Assembly: GCA_024760505.1 (NCBI GenBank)
Contig: CP058931.1
Span: 2,056,001 to 2,120,000 of the forward strand
DNA: 64,000 bases
DNA from: Nitrospira sp.
GTDB taxonomy: Bacteria > Nitrospirota > Nitrospiria > Nitrospirales > UBA8639
Reading direction: 5' to 3'
In this document: piece after piece, positions 17,094 through 24,459 of the stretch
How positions within the stretch are numbered: position 1 is the stretch's first letter
Layout of the letters: each line of letters begins with the position of its first letter
The notes under the pieces: model-generated
Told to the model about the DNA's origin: nothing
The model's input: only the letters and a program-made list of their open reading frames with translations
Database searches by the model: none
Position numbers and translations under genes: made by a program

Positions 17094-18368
17094 GTGAACG
17101 TATTAATCATAGGCAACGGTGGCCGCGAGCACGCCCTGGCGTGGAAGCTTGCGCAATCCCCACGTGTGGGGAAACTCTTTTGTGCTCCAGGGAATGCGGG
17201 GATCGCCCAGGTAGCCGAATGTGTGCCACTTCAGGTCGATGACCTTGGAGGACTCAAGGATTTTGCACAATCCAAAGAGATCAATCTGACGGTGGTCGGA
17301 CCCGAGCTGCCGCTCTCCCTCGGCATTGCCGACGAATTTCGAAAATCGCACTTGCGGATTTTTGGCCCCACTCGCAATGCGGCTCTTATTGAATCCAGCA
17401 AATCGTTTGCCAAAGAACTCATGGTGCGCGAAAACATTCCCACCCCTTCTTCCCGTACATTTGACCAGCTGGAGCCGGCTTTAACCTGGCTCGAGTCCTG
17501 CCCGCTCCCGATCGTCGTGAAAGCCGATGGCCTGGCGCAAGGGAAGGGGGTCATCATCTGTGCGACCAGGGCGGATGCCCGTGAAGCGGTTCGCAGCATG
17601 CTGGAAGAACAGCGATTTGGGGTCGCCGGCGCCCGGGTGGTGCTGGAAGAATTTCTTGAGGGAGAAGAACTCACCGTTATGGCCTTTGCCGATGGCCGAA
17701 CGGTCATCCCTATGATCCCCGCCCAGGATCATAAGCGAATCGGTGAAGGGGACACGGGTCTGAATACTGGAGGGATGGGGGCCTATGCGCCGGCTCCATT
17801 GGGAACACCGGAACTCCGGCAGCGTATTCTTGATGAAGTGCTGTCTCCGGCGGTCACAGGATTGTCACGGGTGGGGAGTCCCTTTTACGGCGTGTTATAT
17901 GCGGGGATTATGGTGAAGGATGGCAAACCCTATGTATTGGAATTTAACGCCCGCTTTGGCGATCCCGAAACCCAAGTGGTCTTGCCACTCTTAAAAACAG
18001 ATTTATTGGATGTGCTTGAAGCCGTGGTCGAACATCGTTTGGACCAGCTGCATGTGGAGTGGTACAATCAGGCAGCGGTGTGCGTGGTGTTGACCTCCGG
18101 CGGATATCCCGGGTCCTACCAAACGGGATTGCCGATTACCGGCCTGCCGGAAAAAGAGTCGAAGTTGGTCATGGTGTTTCACGCCGGGACCTCCTATGCC
18201 AATCAAAAGATTGTCACGAATGGCGGGAGGGTCCTAGGGGTAACCGGGATTGATTCGACCCTGGCCGGAGCCAGAGATCATGCTCATCAGGCGCTCGCCC
18301 CGATTCAGTTTGAAGGCCGATATTTCCGTTCAGACATCGGCCACCGCGTGCTGCAGGTTCCATCCTGA
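17094..18368 (+). CDS. purD: Phosphoribosylamine--glycine ligase
   Basis: Second step of purine synthesis: ATP-dependent joining of glycine to phosphoribosylamine. The N-terminal Rossmann-like segment MNVLIIGNGGREHALAWKLA starts at a GTG codon with only a distant GGGAGG. The ATP-grasp domain shows VVKADGLAQGKGVIIC, LEEFLEGEELTVMAF and MGAYAPAP, and NARFGDPETQVVLPLL binds metal. 424 aa, normal length. The following YrdC-family gene begins 17 bases after its stop, so the two are probably co-transcribed. No unusual features. Confidence 0.95.
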   Translation: MNVLIIGNGGREHALAWKLAQSPRVGKLFCAPGNAGIAQVAECVPLQVDDLGGLKDFAQSKEINLTVVGPELPLSLGIADEFRKSHLRIFGPTRNAALIESSKSFAKELMVRENIPTPSSRTFDQLEPALTWLESCPLPIVVKADGLAQGKGVIICATRADAREAVRSMLEEQRFGVAGARVVLEEFLEGEELTVMAFADGRTVIPMIPAQDHKRIGEGDTGLNTGGMGAYAPAPLGTPELRQRILDEVLSPAVTGLSRVGSPFYGVLYAGIMVKDGKPYVLEFNARFGDPETQVVLPLLKTDLLDVLEAVVEHRLDQLHVEWYNQAAVCVVLTSGGYPGSYQTGLPITGLPEKESKLVMVFHAGTSYANQKIVTNGGRVLGVTGIDSTLAGARDHAHQALAPIQFEGRYFRSDIGHRVLQVPS

Positions 18369-18385
18369 TTCAAGGGCCCTCTGTC

Positions 18386-19045
18386 GTGGCCACCGTTCTC
18401 CAACTCAGCTCCCTTCCATCGCCTCAACTGATTCATCAGGTTGCACAATGTCTGCAGGATGGCGGAGTCGTTTCTGTGCCGACCGACAGCTTTTACGCGC
18501 TGTCGGTCAGTCCCTTCAATGAAATGGCATTAGAGCGGCTGATGCAGATCAAAGGCGAACGCAGCCACAAGCCCTTTCCCGTATTAGTGGGTGACCCGTC
18601 CCAACTGAAACAACTGACGGAAGATATCCCCGATGTCGCTCGAACACTCATGAAAGAGTTCTGGCCGGGTTTGCTCACATTGATCTTGCAGGCTCGTACC
18701 ACTCTTTCGCCCATCCTGACCGGCGGACAGGGAACCATCGGTGTTCGGCAGCCCAATGATCCACGGGTCTGCGAACTCTTAAAGCACACCGGTCCGCTTA
18801 CCGGCACCAGCGCCAATCGAAGCGGGCAGCCGCCGGCGCAATCCGCGGGAGATGTGATGGAACAATTAGGATCGGTAGTTGATTTGATTGTCGATGGCGG
18901 CCTTGCGCCGGGTGGCCAACCCTCTACGGTGCTACAAGTAGAACCGGAACTCCGCATCATTCGCCAGGGGGCCATTTCTCGGGAGCGACTTCAAAAAATT
19001 CTGGCAGCGGGTGGTTTTCAAATTTCCAAAGAACAACAAAAGTAA
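18386..19045 (+). CDS. tsaC: L-threonylcarbamoyladenylate synthase (YrdC/Sua5 domain)
   Basis: Makes threonylcarbamoyl-AMP for the t6A37 modification of ANN-decoding tRNAs. The YrdC domain shows GGVVSVPTDSFYALSVSPFN, MQIKGERSHKPFPVLVGD, FWPGLLTLIL and the C-terminal TGTSANRSGQPPAQSA, all conserved. 219 aa, the size of TsaC rather than the longer Sua5 with its C-terminal domain. The start is GTG 18386, 17 bases after purD. Whether it is the tRNA enzyme or a YciO-type paralogue cannot be settled here; the KGERSHK motif favours the enzyme. Confidence 0.87.
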   Translation: MATVLQLSSLPSPQLIHQVAQCLQDGGVVSVPTDSFYALSVSPFNEMALERLMQIKGERSHKPFPVLVGDPSQLKQLTEDIPDVARTLMKEFWPGLLTLILQARTTLSPILTGGQGTIGVRQPNDPRVCELLKHTGPLTGTSANRSGQPPAQSAGDVMEQLGSVVDLIVDGGLAPGGQPSTVLQVEPELRIIRQGAISRERLQKILAAGGFQISKEQQK

Positions 19046-19665
19046 GCCTAATACTCTACCGTTCTTTTTTAGGAAATCCGATGTGTATCGCCAATCCATC
19101 TTGGGGTTTGCCAGTAAAAAAGATTCGAGTAGGAAAATGCATCCTACTTATGTTCCCAACTTTCGTGTCAACGTGATGTTCGGTGTTGCCGGGTTTCGGC
19201 CCGGCAGCCGAGGCCCTTTTGTTTCGGCAAAAGGACCCAAAACCATTGACGCCCCGTCTGGCCTCATAAGAGGGTACGGACGCAAACTTGCGGAGGGCGG
19301 ACCAACTCGCTCTGCTCAAACAAGGCCCGCCGGCGGATAAGAGCGTCCCTCCCTTGGGCCAGTCGGCAGGCGTCGGACAAGGGAGATGTAACAATTCTGG
19401 GACTCTCATGAAGGAACGAGGAGCCATATATTCTGTATGATTTTTTCGAAGTCCTGTGGATGATTGCATCATCCCCTCCGATACTAAAAGCAGGATCGAC
19501 TGCTCGGGCTTGCAGCCTTTGACTTTAATAAGGGCGTGTGAGAGGCTTCCAAAGCATGGAAAACATGAAGGAATTCCAGTGAAACGGATTTGGGTTTAAC
19601 CGAATAGACTGCATCAGGCAGTTAGCTATACAAACCAAGATATAATCACTTGTTAAGATTTACAT
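19046..19665. other. Gene-free gap with repeat-like GC-rich segment
   Basis: 620 bases with no convincing gene. The part from about 19180 to 19400 is GC-rich, opens on both strands only by composition, and starts with two tandem hairpins. It has the look of a dispersed intergenic repeat. The AT-rich end contains CAGGCAGTTAGCT just before cassette 1, which resembles an integron core site (GTTRRRY with one mismatch). Confidence 0.5.
19188..19233. repeat. Two tandem hairpins with identical TTTCGG loops
   Basis: 19188-19205 is GCCGGG-TTTCGG-CCCGGC and 19216-19233 is CTTTTG-TTTCGG-CAAAAG; the second stem can extend outward by a few pairs. Ten bases separate the stems. Unrelated stems with the same six-base loop suggest that the loop sequence, not the stem, is kept. 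Confidence 0.65.
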
Positions 19666-20292
19666 ATGGCAACTTGGCGATATGTTGATTTCTCCAAATC
19701 AGAAGCTCAGCGGTTAGCTGATCTTTCTGGCATCAGATTTGACCTGCAGAGCGCGAAGAATTATTGCGACCTGTTTCTTGCTCGCAAATACCTGTCCTCG
19801 TCCATAGAGGAGTCGCAAATAATGACAGCGCTGTGCGTTGCGGCACTCATTTCTTACGGCCGTACGTTCGCAAGCGGCGTCAGGTCCGGAATAACAAAAG
19901 GGCAGCTTGAGCGTCTCCCACAAGAGCTTCAGAGGTGGCACGCGTACCTCAAAGATATTCGTGACAAATTCGTGGCGCATTCTGTAAACGCGTTTGAAGA
20001 GAACAGCGTCAAGGTCTACTTAGTACCAGAGGAGCATGGAGAACGGGCTGTATCAAGCGTGTCTGTGCAGGGTGGCCGAGTCATGATGCTGTCGCCATCT
20101 GACATGGCATCACTCAAAGAACTCGCTGTGGCCTTGGTTCGTATCATCGAGGCTGACGCAGACGCGGAGAAGAAAAATGTCCTTGCCTACGCCCAATCCT
20201 TGCCCGTCGACCAGTTATACGAAGCCGAGGCTGGTCCGGCATTCGATCCCGCTGCTTCAGACGTGGCAACTGCCAGGAAACGATTTAAGTGA
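19666..20292 (+). CDS. Cassette 1: hypothetical protein with HEPN-like Rx5H motif
   Basis: 208-aa soluble, helical protein starting MATWRYVDFSKSEAQRLADL. The centre carries RWHAYLKDIRDKFVAHSVNAF; the spaced Arg and His (RDKFVAH) fit the Rx(4-6)H signature of HEPN ribonuclease-like domains, which are often toxins or phage-defence factors. Family membership is inferred from this motif and the helical context only. Its stop is followed at once by a complete attC-like site (20293-20353), so it is the gene of an integron cassette. Base and codon use differ from the neighbouring housekeeping genes. It has no obvious partner besides the other cassettes. Confidence 0.75.
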   Translation: MATWRYVDFSKSEAQRLADLSGIRFDLQSAKNYCDLFLARKYLSSSIEESQIMTALCVAALISYGRTFASGVRSGITKGQLERLPQELQRWHAYLKDIRDKFVAHSVNAFEENSVKVYLVPEEHGERAVSSVSVQGGRVMMLSPSDMASLKELAVALVRIIEADADAEKKNVLAYAQSLPVDQLYEAEAGPAFDPAASDVATARKRFK

Positions 20293-20353
20293 GCGCTAAC
20301 AATTCATTCAATCCGAACCCGCTTCGAGAGTCGGCTTAATTCAGGCGTTCGGC
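20293..20353 (+). other. attC1, integron recombination site
   Basis: 61 bases, starting GCGCTAACAATTCATTCAAT and ending CTTAATTCAGGCGTTCGGC. The R'' (CTAAC) and R' (GTTCGGC) ends, the L''/L' parts (ATCCGA / TCGGCT) and the imperfect palindrome match the common 60-base attC class very closely; the R' core differs from GTTRRRY at one base. It begins on the base after the cassette 1 stop. Confidence 0.82.
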
Positions 20354-20419
20354 AGACCGCAGACGGCAAACGGGGTTGAAGGTGGCCGTGCCTGCTCCAC
20401 GTGGGATAGAGGGAAATTG

Positions 20420-20539
20420 ATGCGGGGCCGCCTGAACAGAGTCATCGGCTGGCCGCGCGTTCCAGCCGCCTACGGCAACCGAACGCGCGGCTCGATTCGG
20501 CGGGCCTCCGGCCCGCCACTCAGCCGCGGACTCTGTTAG
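20420..20539 (+). CDS. Mini-cassette short ORF, 39 aa
   Basis: Reads MRGRLNRVIGWPRVPAAYGN then an Arg/Pro-rich tail. AGAGGG lies about seven bases before the ATG. The first codons (GRLNRV) recur in mini-cassette B after a GTG and a similar AGAGGG. The rest of the frame lies within the attC palindrome and is probably not a functional protein. It may act as a short translated leader for the next cassette, like ORF-11 of attI1; that is inference. Confidence 0.35.
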   Translation: MRGRLNRVIGWPRVPAAYGNRTRGSIRRASGPPLSRGLC

Positions 20540-20541
20540 GC
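20430..20541 (+). other. attC2, long palindromic recombination site
   Basis: About 112 bases. The ends are GCCTGAACAGAGTC and GACTCTGTTAGGC, complementary except for one bulge/mismatch, with the consensus core GTTAGGC. The interior has matching arms (GCCGCGCGTTC and GAACGCGCGGC) and a GC-rich cap, so it folds as a long attC-type hairpin. Confidence 0.62.
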
Positions 20542-20571
20542 AGGCAACAGCGGCTACGATGAGCGCCACAT

Positions 20572-21132
20572 ATGGTTCCTGAGACCGTTGAGCAGAAACT
20601 TCGATTCGCGCGAGTGCGCCTGGCGGATCTGAGCGCGTTGATCCGGGACAACCGGCTCGGAGCCGACCCAGATGCCCGCCACCAGGCCACGCAAGAATTC
20701 TTCTTCCACGCCGTTGGCGCAACCGAGTACCTCGCACAACTTGTAAACGAGCGTCGCTCTCTGTCGCTCGGGGCTGAGGACGTCGCCGTCTACAAAGTGG
20801 CCAGGGAGATTCAGAAAGGGGATCCTGCTGACCCGCTCCTGGCTCCCCTCAAGGGCCTCTCCGCTGACACCCGAAAGACGCCGCTTCCCGCCGACCCGTA
20901 CTCAGACAAGGGACTTGTCTATCGGATCATCAACTACAGAAACGAGGTGGCCCATCGCAGTACCAATCCCTTTCATTTCGTTCTGAGCGCGGGGCCGAAG
21001 GTCGCGTTTTTATGGCTCGACCCTCGAGATCACGCGCGAGGCCAGTCTGCCCGACCCGTGGATACAGACCTTTCGAGCATGCTGGCGGTGGTTGACCGAG
21101 AATGCCGTATGGTTCTAGGCCTGCTACGGTAG
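20572..21132 (+). CDS. Cassette 2: hypothetical protein with HEPN-like RNxxxH motif
   Basis: 186 aa, soluble and mainly helical, starting MVPETVEQKLRFARVRLADL. Near residue 123 it carries VYRIINYRNEVAHRSTNPFH; RNEVAH matches the HEPN active motif RN(x)3H. Many HEPN proteins are RNases in toxin-antitoxin or phage-abortive systems, but some are inactive binding domains, so the role is open. GC is markedly higher than in the 9-12 kb island. It lies 31 bases after attC2 and is followed by attC3, hence the gene of a cassette. An overlapping ATG at 20560 opens only a seven-codon frame. Confidence 0.75.
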   Translation: MVPETVEQKLRFARVRLADLSALIRDNRLGADPDARHQATQEFFFHAVGATEYLAQLVNERRSLSLGAEDVAVYKVAREIQKGDPADPLLAPLKGLSADTRKTPLPADPYSDKGLVYRIINYRNEVAHRSTNPFHFVLSAGPKVAFLWLDPRDHARGQSARPVDTDLSSMLAVVDRECRMVLGLLR

Positions 21133-21178
21133 CTCAATGTTCACGGGACAAGCTCGGTGCCCGAGGGCTGCGCGAGCT

Positions 21179-21250
21179 GCCTAACTCCGCAGTCGACCGG
21201 ACCGCTGGCTCGCATTCGCTCGCCGCGGCCGGTCACCGCGGGCGTTCAGC
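21179..21250 (+). other. attC3, integron recombination site
   Basis: 72 bases from GCCTAACTCCGC to GCGGGCGTTCAGC, 46 bases after the cassette 2 stop. The arms CGACCGGACCGC and CCGCGGCCGGTCACCGC pair around a short loop. The R' core GTTCAGC departs from GTTRRRY at one base, as in attC1. Confidence 0.7.
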
Positions 21251-21368
21251 CGGCCGCGGGCGGCTGACGGGGTTGAAAGGTGCTGTGGCTGTTCGATGTG
21301 GGAGAGAGGGATATTGGTGAGCGGTAGGCTGAACAGGGTTCGCCACTCAACCGTGGGCCCTTTTAGGC
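21251..21368 (+). repeat. Mini-cassette B (almost ORF-less)
   Basis: 118 bases after attC3, related to mini-cassette A over 21267-21339. It ends in a degenerate attC-like pair (GGCTGAACAGGG at 21327-21338 and CCCTTTTAGGC ending at 21368). A GTG at 21317 behind GAGAGGG opens a frame (MSGRLNRV...) that runs in phase into the VOC gene, so this element could supply an alternative start to that gene. Confidence 0.55.
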
Positions 21369-21391
21369 TATCACTGGATTTGACACAACCA

Positions 21392-21754
21392 ATGAAGATT
21401 GTTGAATTTGCTTTTATTGTATATCCGGCCACGGATCTGGCGCGGTCCCGCGCCTTTTATGAGGGCGTTCTCGGGCTCACCAGCGCGACTTCCATGGATC
21501 TCGTCGACGGATTTTGGGTCGAGTATGAGATCGGTCCTCATACACTCGCCATCGGCAAAGAACCCTTTTTGAAGCCTTCAGGCGACGGTCCTCAGCTTGT
21601 GCTGGAAGTAGAGGACTTTGACCAGACCATAGAACATCTCAGACATCACAACGTGCAGTTTGCCCTTGAACCTTTCGACCTTCCTCACTGCCGGGCTGCC
21701 ATAGTCATGGACCCTGACGGTAACAAGCTGGGCATTCATGCACGAAAGGCCTAA
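21392..21754 (+). CDS. Cassette 3: VOC (glyoxalase/bleomycin-resistance fold) protein
   Basis: 120 aa from ATG 21392 (MKIVEFAFIVYPATDLARSR). The pattern of two beta-alpha-beta-beta-beta modules is visible: YPATDLARSRAFYEGVLGL in the first, and VEDFDQTIEHLRHHNVQFA with AAIVMDPDGNKLGIHARK in the second, as in glyoxalase/dioxygenase superfamily proteins. Metal ligands cannot be assigned with certainty and the substrate is unknown. An in-frame GTG at 21317 inside mini-cassette B would add 25 residues. The stop lies inside GGCCTAACAG, the first half of an attC-like site, so it is the last recognised cassette gene. Confidence 0.82.
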   Translation: MKIVEFAFIVYPATDLARSRAFYEGVLGLTSATSMDLVDGFWVEYEIGPHTLAIGKEPFLKPSGDGPQLVLEVEDFDQTIEHLRHHNVQFALEPFDLPHCRAAIVMDPDGNKLGIHARKA

Positions 21755-21779
21755 CAGATGTTGGGACCAGGTGTTCAGG
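21749..21779 (+). other. Truncated attC-like end of the array
   Basis: GCCTAAC (21749-21755) at the VOC stop and a possible core GTTCAGG at 21773-21779. At 31 bases it is too short for a working attC, so the array probably ends by deletion here. Chromosomal sequence follows. Confidence 0.4.
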
Positions 21780-21824
21780 AGTCTTTTGGAAAACCAAGAA
21801 TATTTACGTGGGGAAAATGGACAT

Positions 21825-22688
21825 TCAACTTTCAGATGTGAGGGCCATCCTGCGGGCTTCTTGTAGCGAGATCAGCGGCGTTTGAAGAGTCTGTTGGGCA
21901 CGGGAAGAATCCATGGTGAGGTTTTTGGGGCGAACCAATCCGGATTCTTCGATGGTTCCCTGTTGAATAGACGACGTCTGTGGGATCCCAAAGTGTTGGA
22001 GCAATCCCACTCCTAAGTCCCACCGGTTCAGGCTTTCAGGGCCTCCGAGATGAACGAGTCTTGGCACATCTTTGGTGGCGACTTCCAGTAACACTTCGGC
22101 AATATTTTCAACCCAGATGGGGCAGCGACGTTCATCAATGAACAAGCGATACTGTTCGCCGGTTTTTGTGGCCTCGATTAAGCGTGTCGTCTGGCGGTCC
22201 GGCGTGCGCAGATCATAGAGCAACGAGGTGCGGACGATGGTGGCCTTCGGATTCAGGGAGCGGATGAGTTCCTCCGCTTGGGCTTTGGCCTTACCGTAGG
22301 GGTTTATGGGGTTCGTGGGGCTCTCTTCGGTATAGGGCGCTGAGGTCCCGTCAAAGACTTGATCAGTCGAGAGGTGAATGAAGCGAATGTTTCGTTCTAC
22401 TGATTGCATGGCGAGGAGTCCTGCTGCAGGGAGGATCGCTTCTAATCCTTTTCCCTGCTCCGAGCAGGCGGTGTGAATCATGACGTCTGGTTGCACCCGA
22501 TCCATGAGGACTCGAACTTCCTCAGGGTTTTGGAGATCACACACATGAAAGGTTACGCCGGGAAGGGATGTGGAGGGCGTAGCGTGCAGCGTTCCGGCTG
22601 CGACAAATTGATTGGCCCGACGTAGGAGGTGATTGCCTAAAAAGCCCGCTCCGCCGGTGACGAGGAGACGTGTTTTCATCGCCCGCAT
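21825..22688 (-). CDS. RmlD-like NAD(P)-dependent sugar-nucleotide reductase/epimerase
   Basis: 287-aa extended SDR protein. The cofactor motif TGGAGFLGNHLL is at residues 11-22, and the active YxxxK appears in NPINPYGKAKAQAEELI; IHLSTDQVFDGTSAPYTEE is the serine/threonine strand typical of the dTDP-4-dehydrorhamnose reductase (RmlD) branch. The exact substrate is not certain, and no other rhamnose genes adjoin. Two starts are possible, MRAM at 22688 or MKTRLL at 22679. It is divergent from threonine aldolase and sits next to the right end of the cassette array. Confidence 0.82.
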   Translation of the reverse strand: MRAMKTRLLVTGGAGFLGNHLLRRANQFVAAGTLHATPSTSLPGVTFHVCDLQNPEEVRVLMDRVQPDVMIHTACSEQGKGLEAILPAAGLLAMQSVERNIRFIHLSTDQVFDGTSAPYTEESPTNPINPYGKAKAQAEELIRSLNPKATIVRTSLLYDLRTPDRQTTRLIEATKTGEQYRLFIDERRCPIWVENIAEVLLEVATKDVPRLVHLGGPESLNRWDLGVGLLQHFGIPQTSSIQQGTIEESGLVRPKNLTMDSSRAQQTLQTPLISLQEARRMALTSES

Positions 22689-22779
22689 TGTAGACCAATG
22701 CCAAAAGGAAAATCTTGTGCGAAGACAGACGGTTCCTTAGAATACCTGCAGGGTCAATATTTTTGGAAGGAATCGGCTC

Positions 22780-23820
22780 ATGCAGAAGATTGATTTGCGC
22801 AGTGACACCGTGACAAAACCGACACCTGCCATGCGGGAGGCGATGACTCAGGCCGAGGTGGGCGATGATGTCTATGGAGAAGATCCGACCGTGAATCGAT
22901 TGGAAGCCATGGCCGCTGAAATGTTAGGCAAGGAGGCCGCGGTGTTTGTCCCCTCAGGGGTGATGGGCAATCAATTGGCTCTTCGGTTGCACACCCGGCC
23001 TGGTGATGAAGTGATCGTGGATAGTACATCCCATCTCATTCGCTATGAAGGGGGATCGGCATCTTCGCTCTCCGGTGTCCAATTAGTTTGCGTACCGGGT
23101 GATCGCGGTCGCCTTTCCCCGGAATCGGTTGAAGCCGCTATTCGGCCAAAGGGACTTCATAACCCTCCAACCACGTTGGTGTGTCTGGAGCAGACGCATA
23201 ATGTGGGTGGAGGATCGATTTATTCCTTGGAGGTCATCCATCAAATTGCAGAGGTGGCCCGCATCCATGGACTTTCCCTGCATTTGGATGGTGCTCGATT
23301 GTTCAATGCCGTGGTCTCAACCGGTGTGGTGGCTGCTGACTATGCTCGTCCCTTCGATACGGTGTCCTTTTGTTTGTCGAAAGGTTTGGGGGCTCCCGTC
23401 GGGTCGATGGTGGTGTCGGATGCGGCACGCGTTCAAACATTGCGCCGTCTTCGCAAAGTGTTTGGCGGGGGGATGCGGCAGGTGGGCATTCTGGCCGCTG
23501 CCGGTGTGTATGCACTTGAGCATCATATTGCCCGATTGGCTGATGATCATGTGAATGCGCATTATCTGGCGACACTCTTGGAGGACATCCCCGGTGTGGT
23601 CGTGGATGTCAAGGCAGTGGAGACCAATATGGTGATGTTTCAGGTCCCCCATTCTTCTAAAACGACCGACAAGTTATTAGCTGATTGCCGGGAGGCCGGA
23701 GTCCTGTTGAATGCCATGGGGGATCGGGCGTTTCGGGTGGTGACGCATTTGGATGTCAATCATGAAGATATGGTTGCCGCCGGGCGGGTCTTCAGGCAGG
23801 TTTTTTCAGCCGCAGTGTGA
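22780..23820 (+). CDS. ltaE: Low-specificity L-threonine aldolase
   Basis: PLP enzyme that cleaves threonine/allo-threonine to glycine and acetaldehyde. The N-terminus IDLRSDTVTKPTPAMREAM is characteristic, as are GEDPTVNRLE, PSGVMGNQLAL and the PLP lysine K201 in SFCLSKGLGAPVGS; HLDGARLFNA supplies the ring-binding Asp. 346 aa, normal. GGAAGGA lies about eight bases before the ATG. It appears monocistronic or linked with the small downstream gene at 23903. All active residues are present. Confidence 0.93.
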   Translation: MQKIDLRSDTVTKPTPAMREAMTQAEVGDDVYGEDPTVNRLEAMAAEMLGKEAAVFVPSGVMGNQLALRLHTRPGDEVIVDSTSHLIRYEGGSASSLSGVQLVCVPGDRGRLSPESVEAAIRPKGLHNPPTTLVCLEQTHNVGGGSIYSLEVIHQIAEVARIHGLSLHLDGARLFNAVVSTGVVAADYARPFDTVSFCLSKGLGAPVGSMVVSDAARVQTLRRLRKVFGGGMRQVGILAAAGVYALEHHIARLADDHVNAHYLATLLEDIPGVVVDVKAVETNMVMFQVPHSSKTTDKLLADCREAGVLLNAMGDRAFRVVTHLDVNHEDMVAAGRVFRQVFSAAV

Positions 23821-23902
23821 ATGTCGCCACCCCTGAGTTCGTTGACAGAGTCTGGGACAGTTCTTACAATTTTTATTGATCAGCCTGATGAAGGGAGCTT
23901 AC

Positions 23903-24136
23903 GTGAGTTTATTGGATACGGTTTCGTTTCAGCATATCACGAGAATTTTAGAAGTGACGGATGAGTTGGATATTTCCCGGGAGGCAGTGGAAATTCCCCT
24001 GGCCCCGGCAAGTCCAGGAGTGGTTCGTCGGTTGTCTAATGGCAAGCTGGAAATTGTCGTCGATGCCGACCTGCCTTTCGATGATTGGGTACAGACACTG
24101 CCTGAAAAGATTCAGGCGGAAATGCCGGACGATTGA
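23903..24136 (+). CDS. Small conserved-looking hypothetical protein
   Basis: 77 aa from GTG 23903, chosen because AAGGGAG lies five to six bases before it; ATG 23888 would add five residues. Sequence MSLLDTVSFQHITRILEVTD followed by an acidic C-terminus (VVDADLPFDDWVQTLPEKI). No signal peptide, membrane helix or known motif. It is followed after 52 bases by another small gene with a strong Shine-Dalgarno. Confidence 0.6.
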   Translation: MSLLDTVSFQHITRILEVTDELDISREAVEIPLAPASPGVVRRLSNGKLEIVVDADLPFDDWVQTLPEKIQAEMPDD

Positions 24137-24188
24137 GTTCGATTAGTCAGATCGTGTAACCAAGATGTAGGCAAAGGAGACCGTACTC

Positions 24189-24395
24189 ATGGCTGTGCGT
24201 GATCGGGAGTGGCCTGGGTATACCATTTGGTACTGTTGTCAGGAATGTGGCCGTTTGTGGACGTATCAAGGGTCAGATGTCGTGGCGCTGGACCTCTGTA
24301 GTTCACTGGGACCGGCCATGGTCGGGGACGGCGTCCGCGGCCGTATGTGTGCAATTTGTGAGGGGCGATGTCACGCCCCGTCGGCTGAAATATAA
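24189..24395 (+). CDS. Small zinc-ribbon-like protein
   Basis: 68 aa with AAAGGAG about ten bases before ATG 24189. It has two cysteine pairs in zinc-knuckle arrangement, YCCQECGRLW near residue 16 and MCAICEGRC near residue 53, the pattern of a zinc ribbon that could bind nucleic acid or protein. The rest is unremarkable. A longer frame in another phase (24199-24510) lacks a good ribosome-binding site. Function unknown. Confidence 0.7.
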   Translation: MAVRDREWPGYTIWYCCQECGRLWTYQGSDVVALDLCSSLGPAMVGDGVRGRMCAICEGRCHAPSAEI

Positions 24396-24459
24396 CGACC
24401 GTGATCGTGTGGAGAGGACAAGCGTTTGGCCTCAACGACCCCACGCTTCCCTGACGCAT

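Larger units (their letters stand above)
20354..20541 (+). repeat. Mini-cassette A (almost ORF-less)
   Basis: 188 bases bounded on the left by the attC1 core and on the right by GTTAGGC (20535-20541). Bases 20370-20442 align with 21267-21339 over about 73 positions with scattered differences and one single-base gap. It contains a Shine-Dalgarno-like AGAGGG and a 39-codon frame whose stop lies inside the attC core. It behaves as a separate cassette unit with no normal gene. Confidence 0.6.

Noticed and set aside
19011..19472. Open frames on both strands over the GC-rich repeat after tsaC
   Set aside because: They overlap each other, have no ribosome site, and arise from the GC-rich repeat-like segment.
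19473..19665. attI site or integrase promoter left of cassette 1
   Set aside because: Only a partial core-like GTTAGCT is present and no intI gene lies on either side.
20336..20737. Minus-strand 133-codon frame across the cassette array
   Set aside because: Runs antisense through attC2 and the 5' part of cassette 2; its openness follows from high GC.
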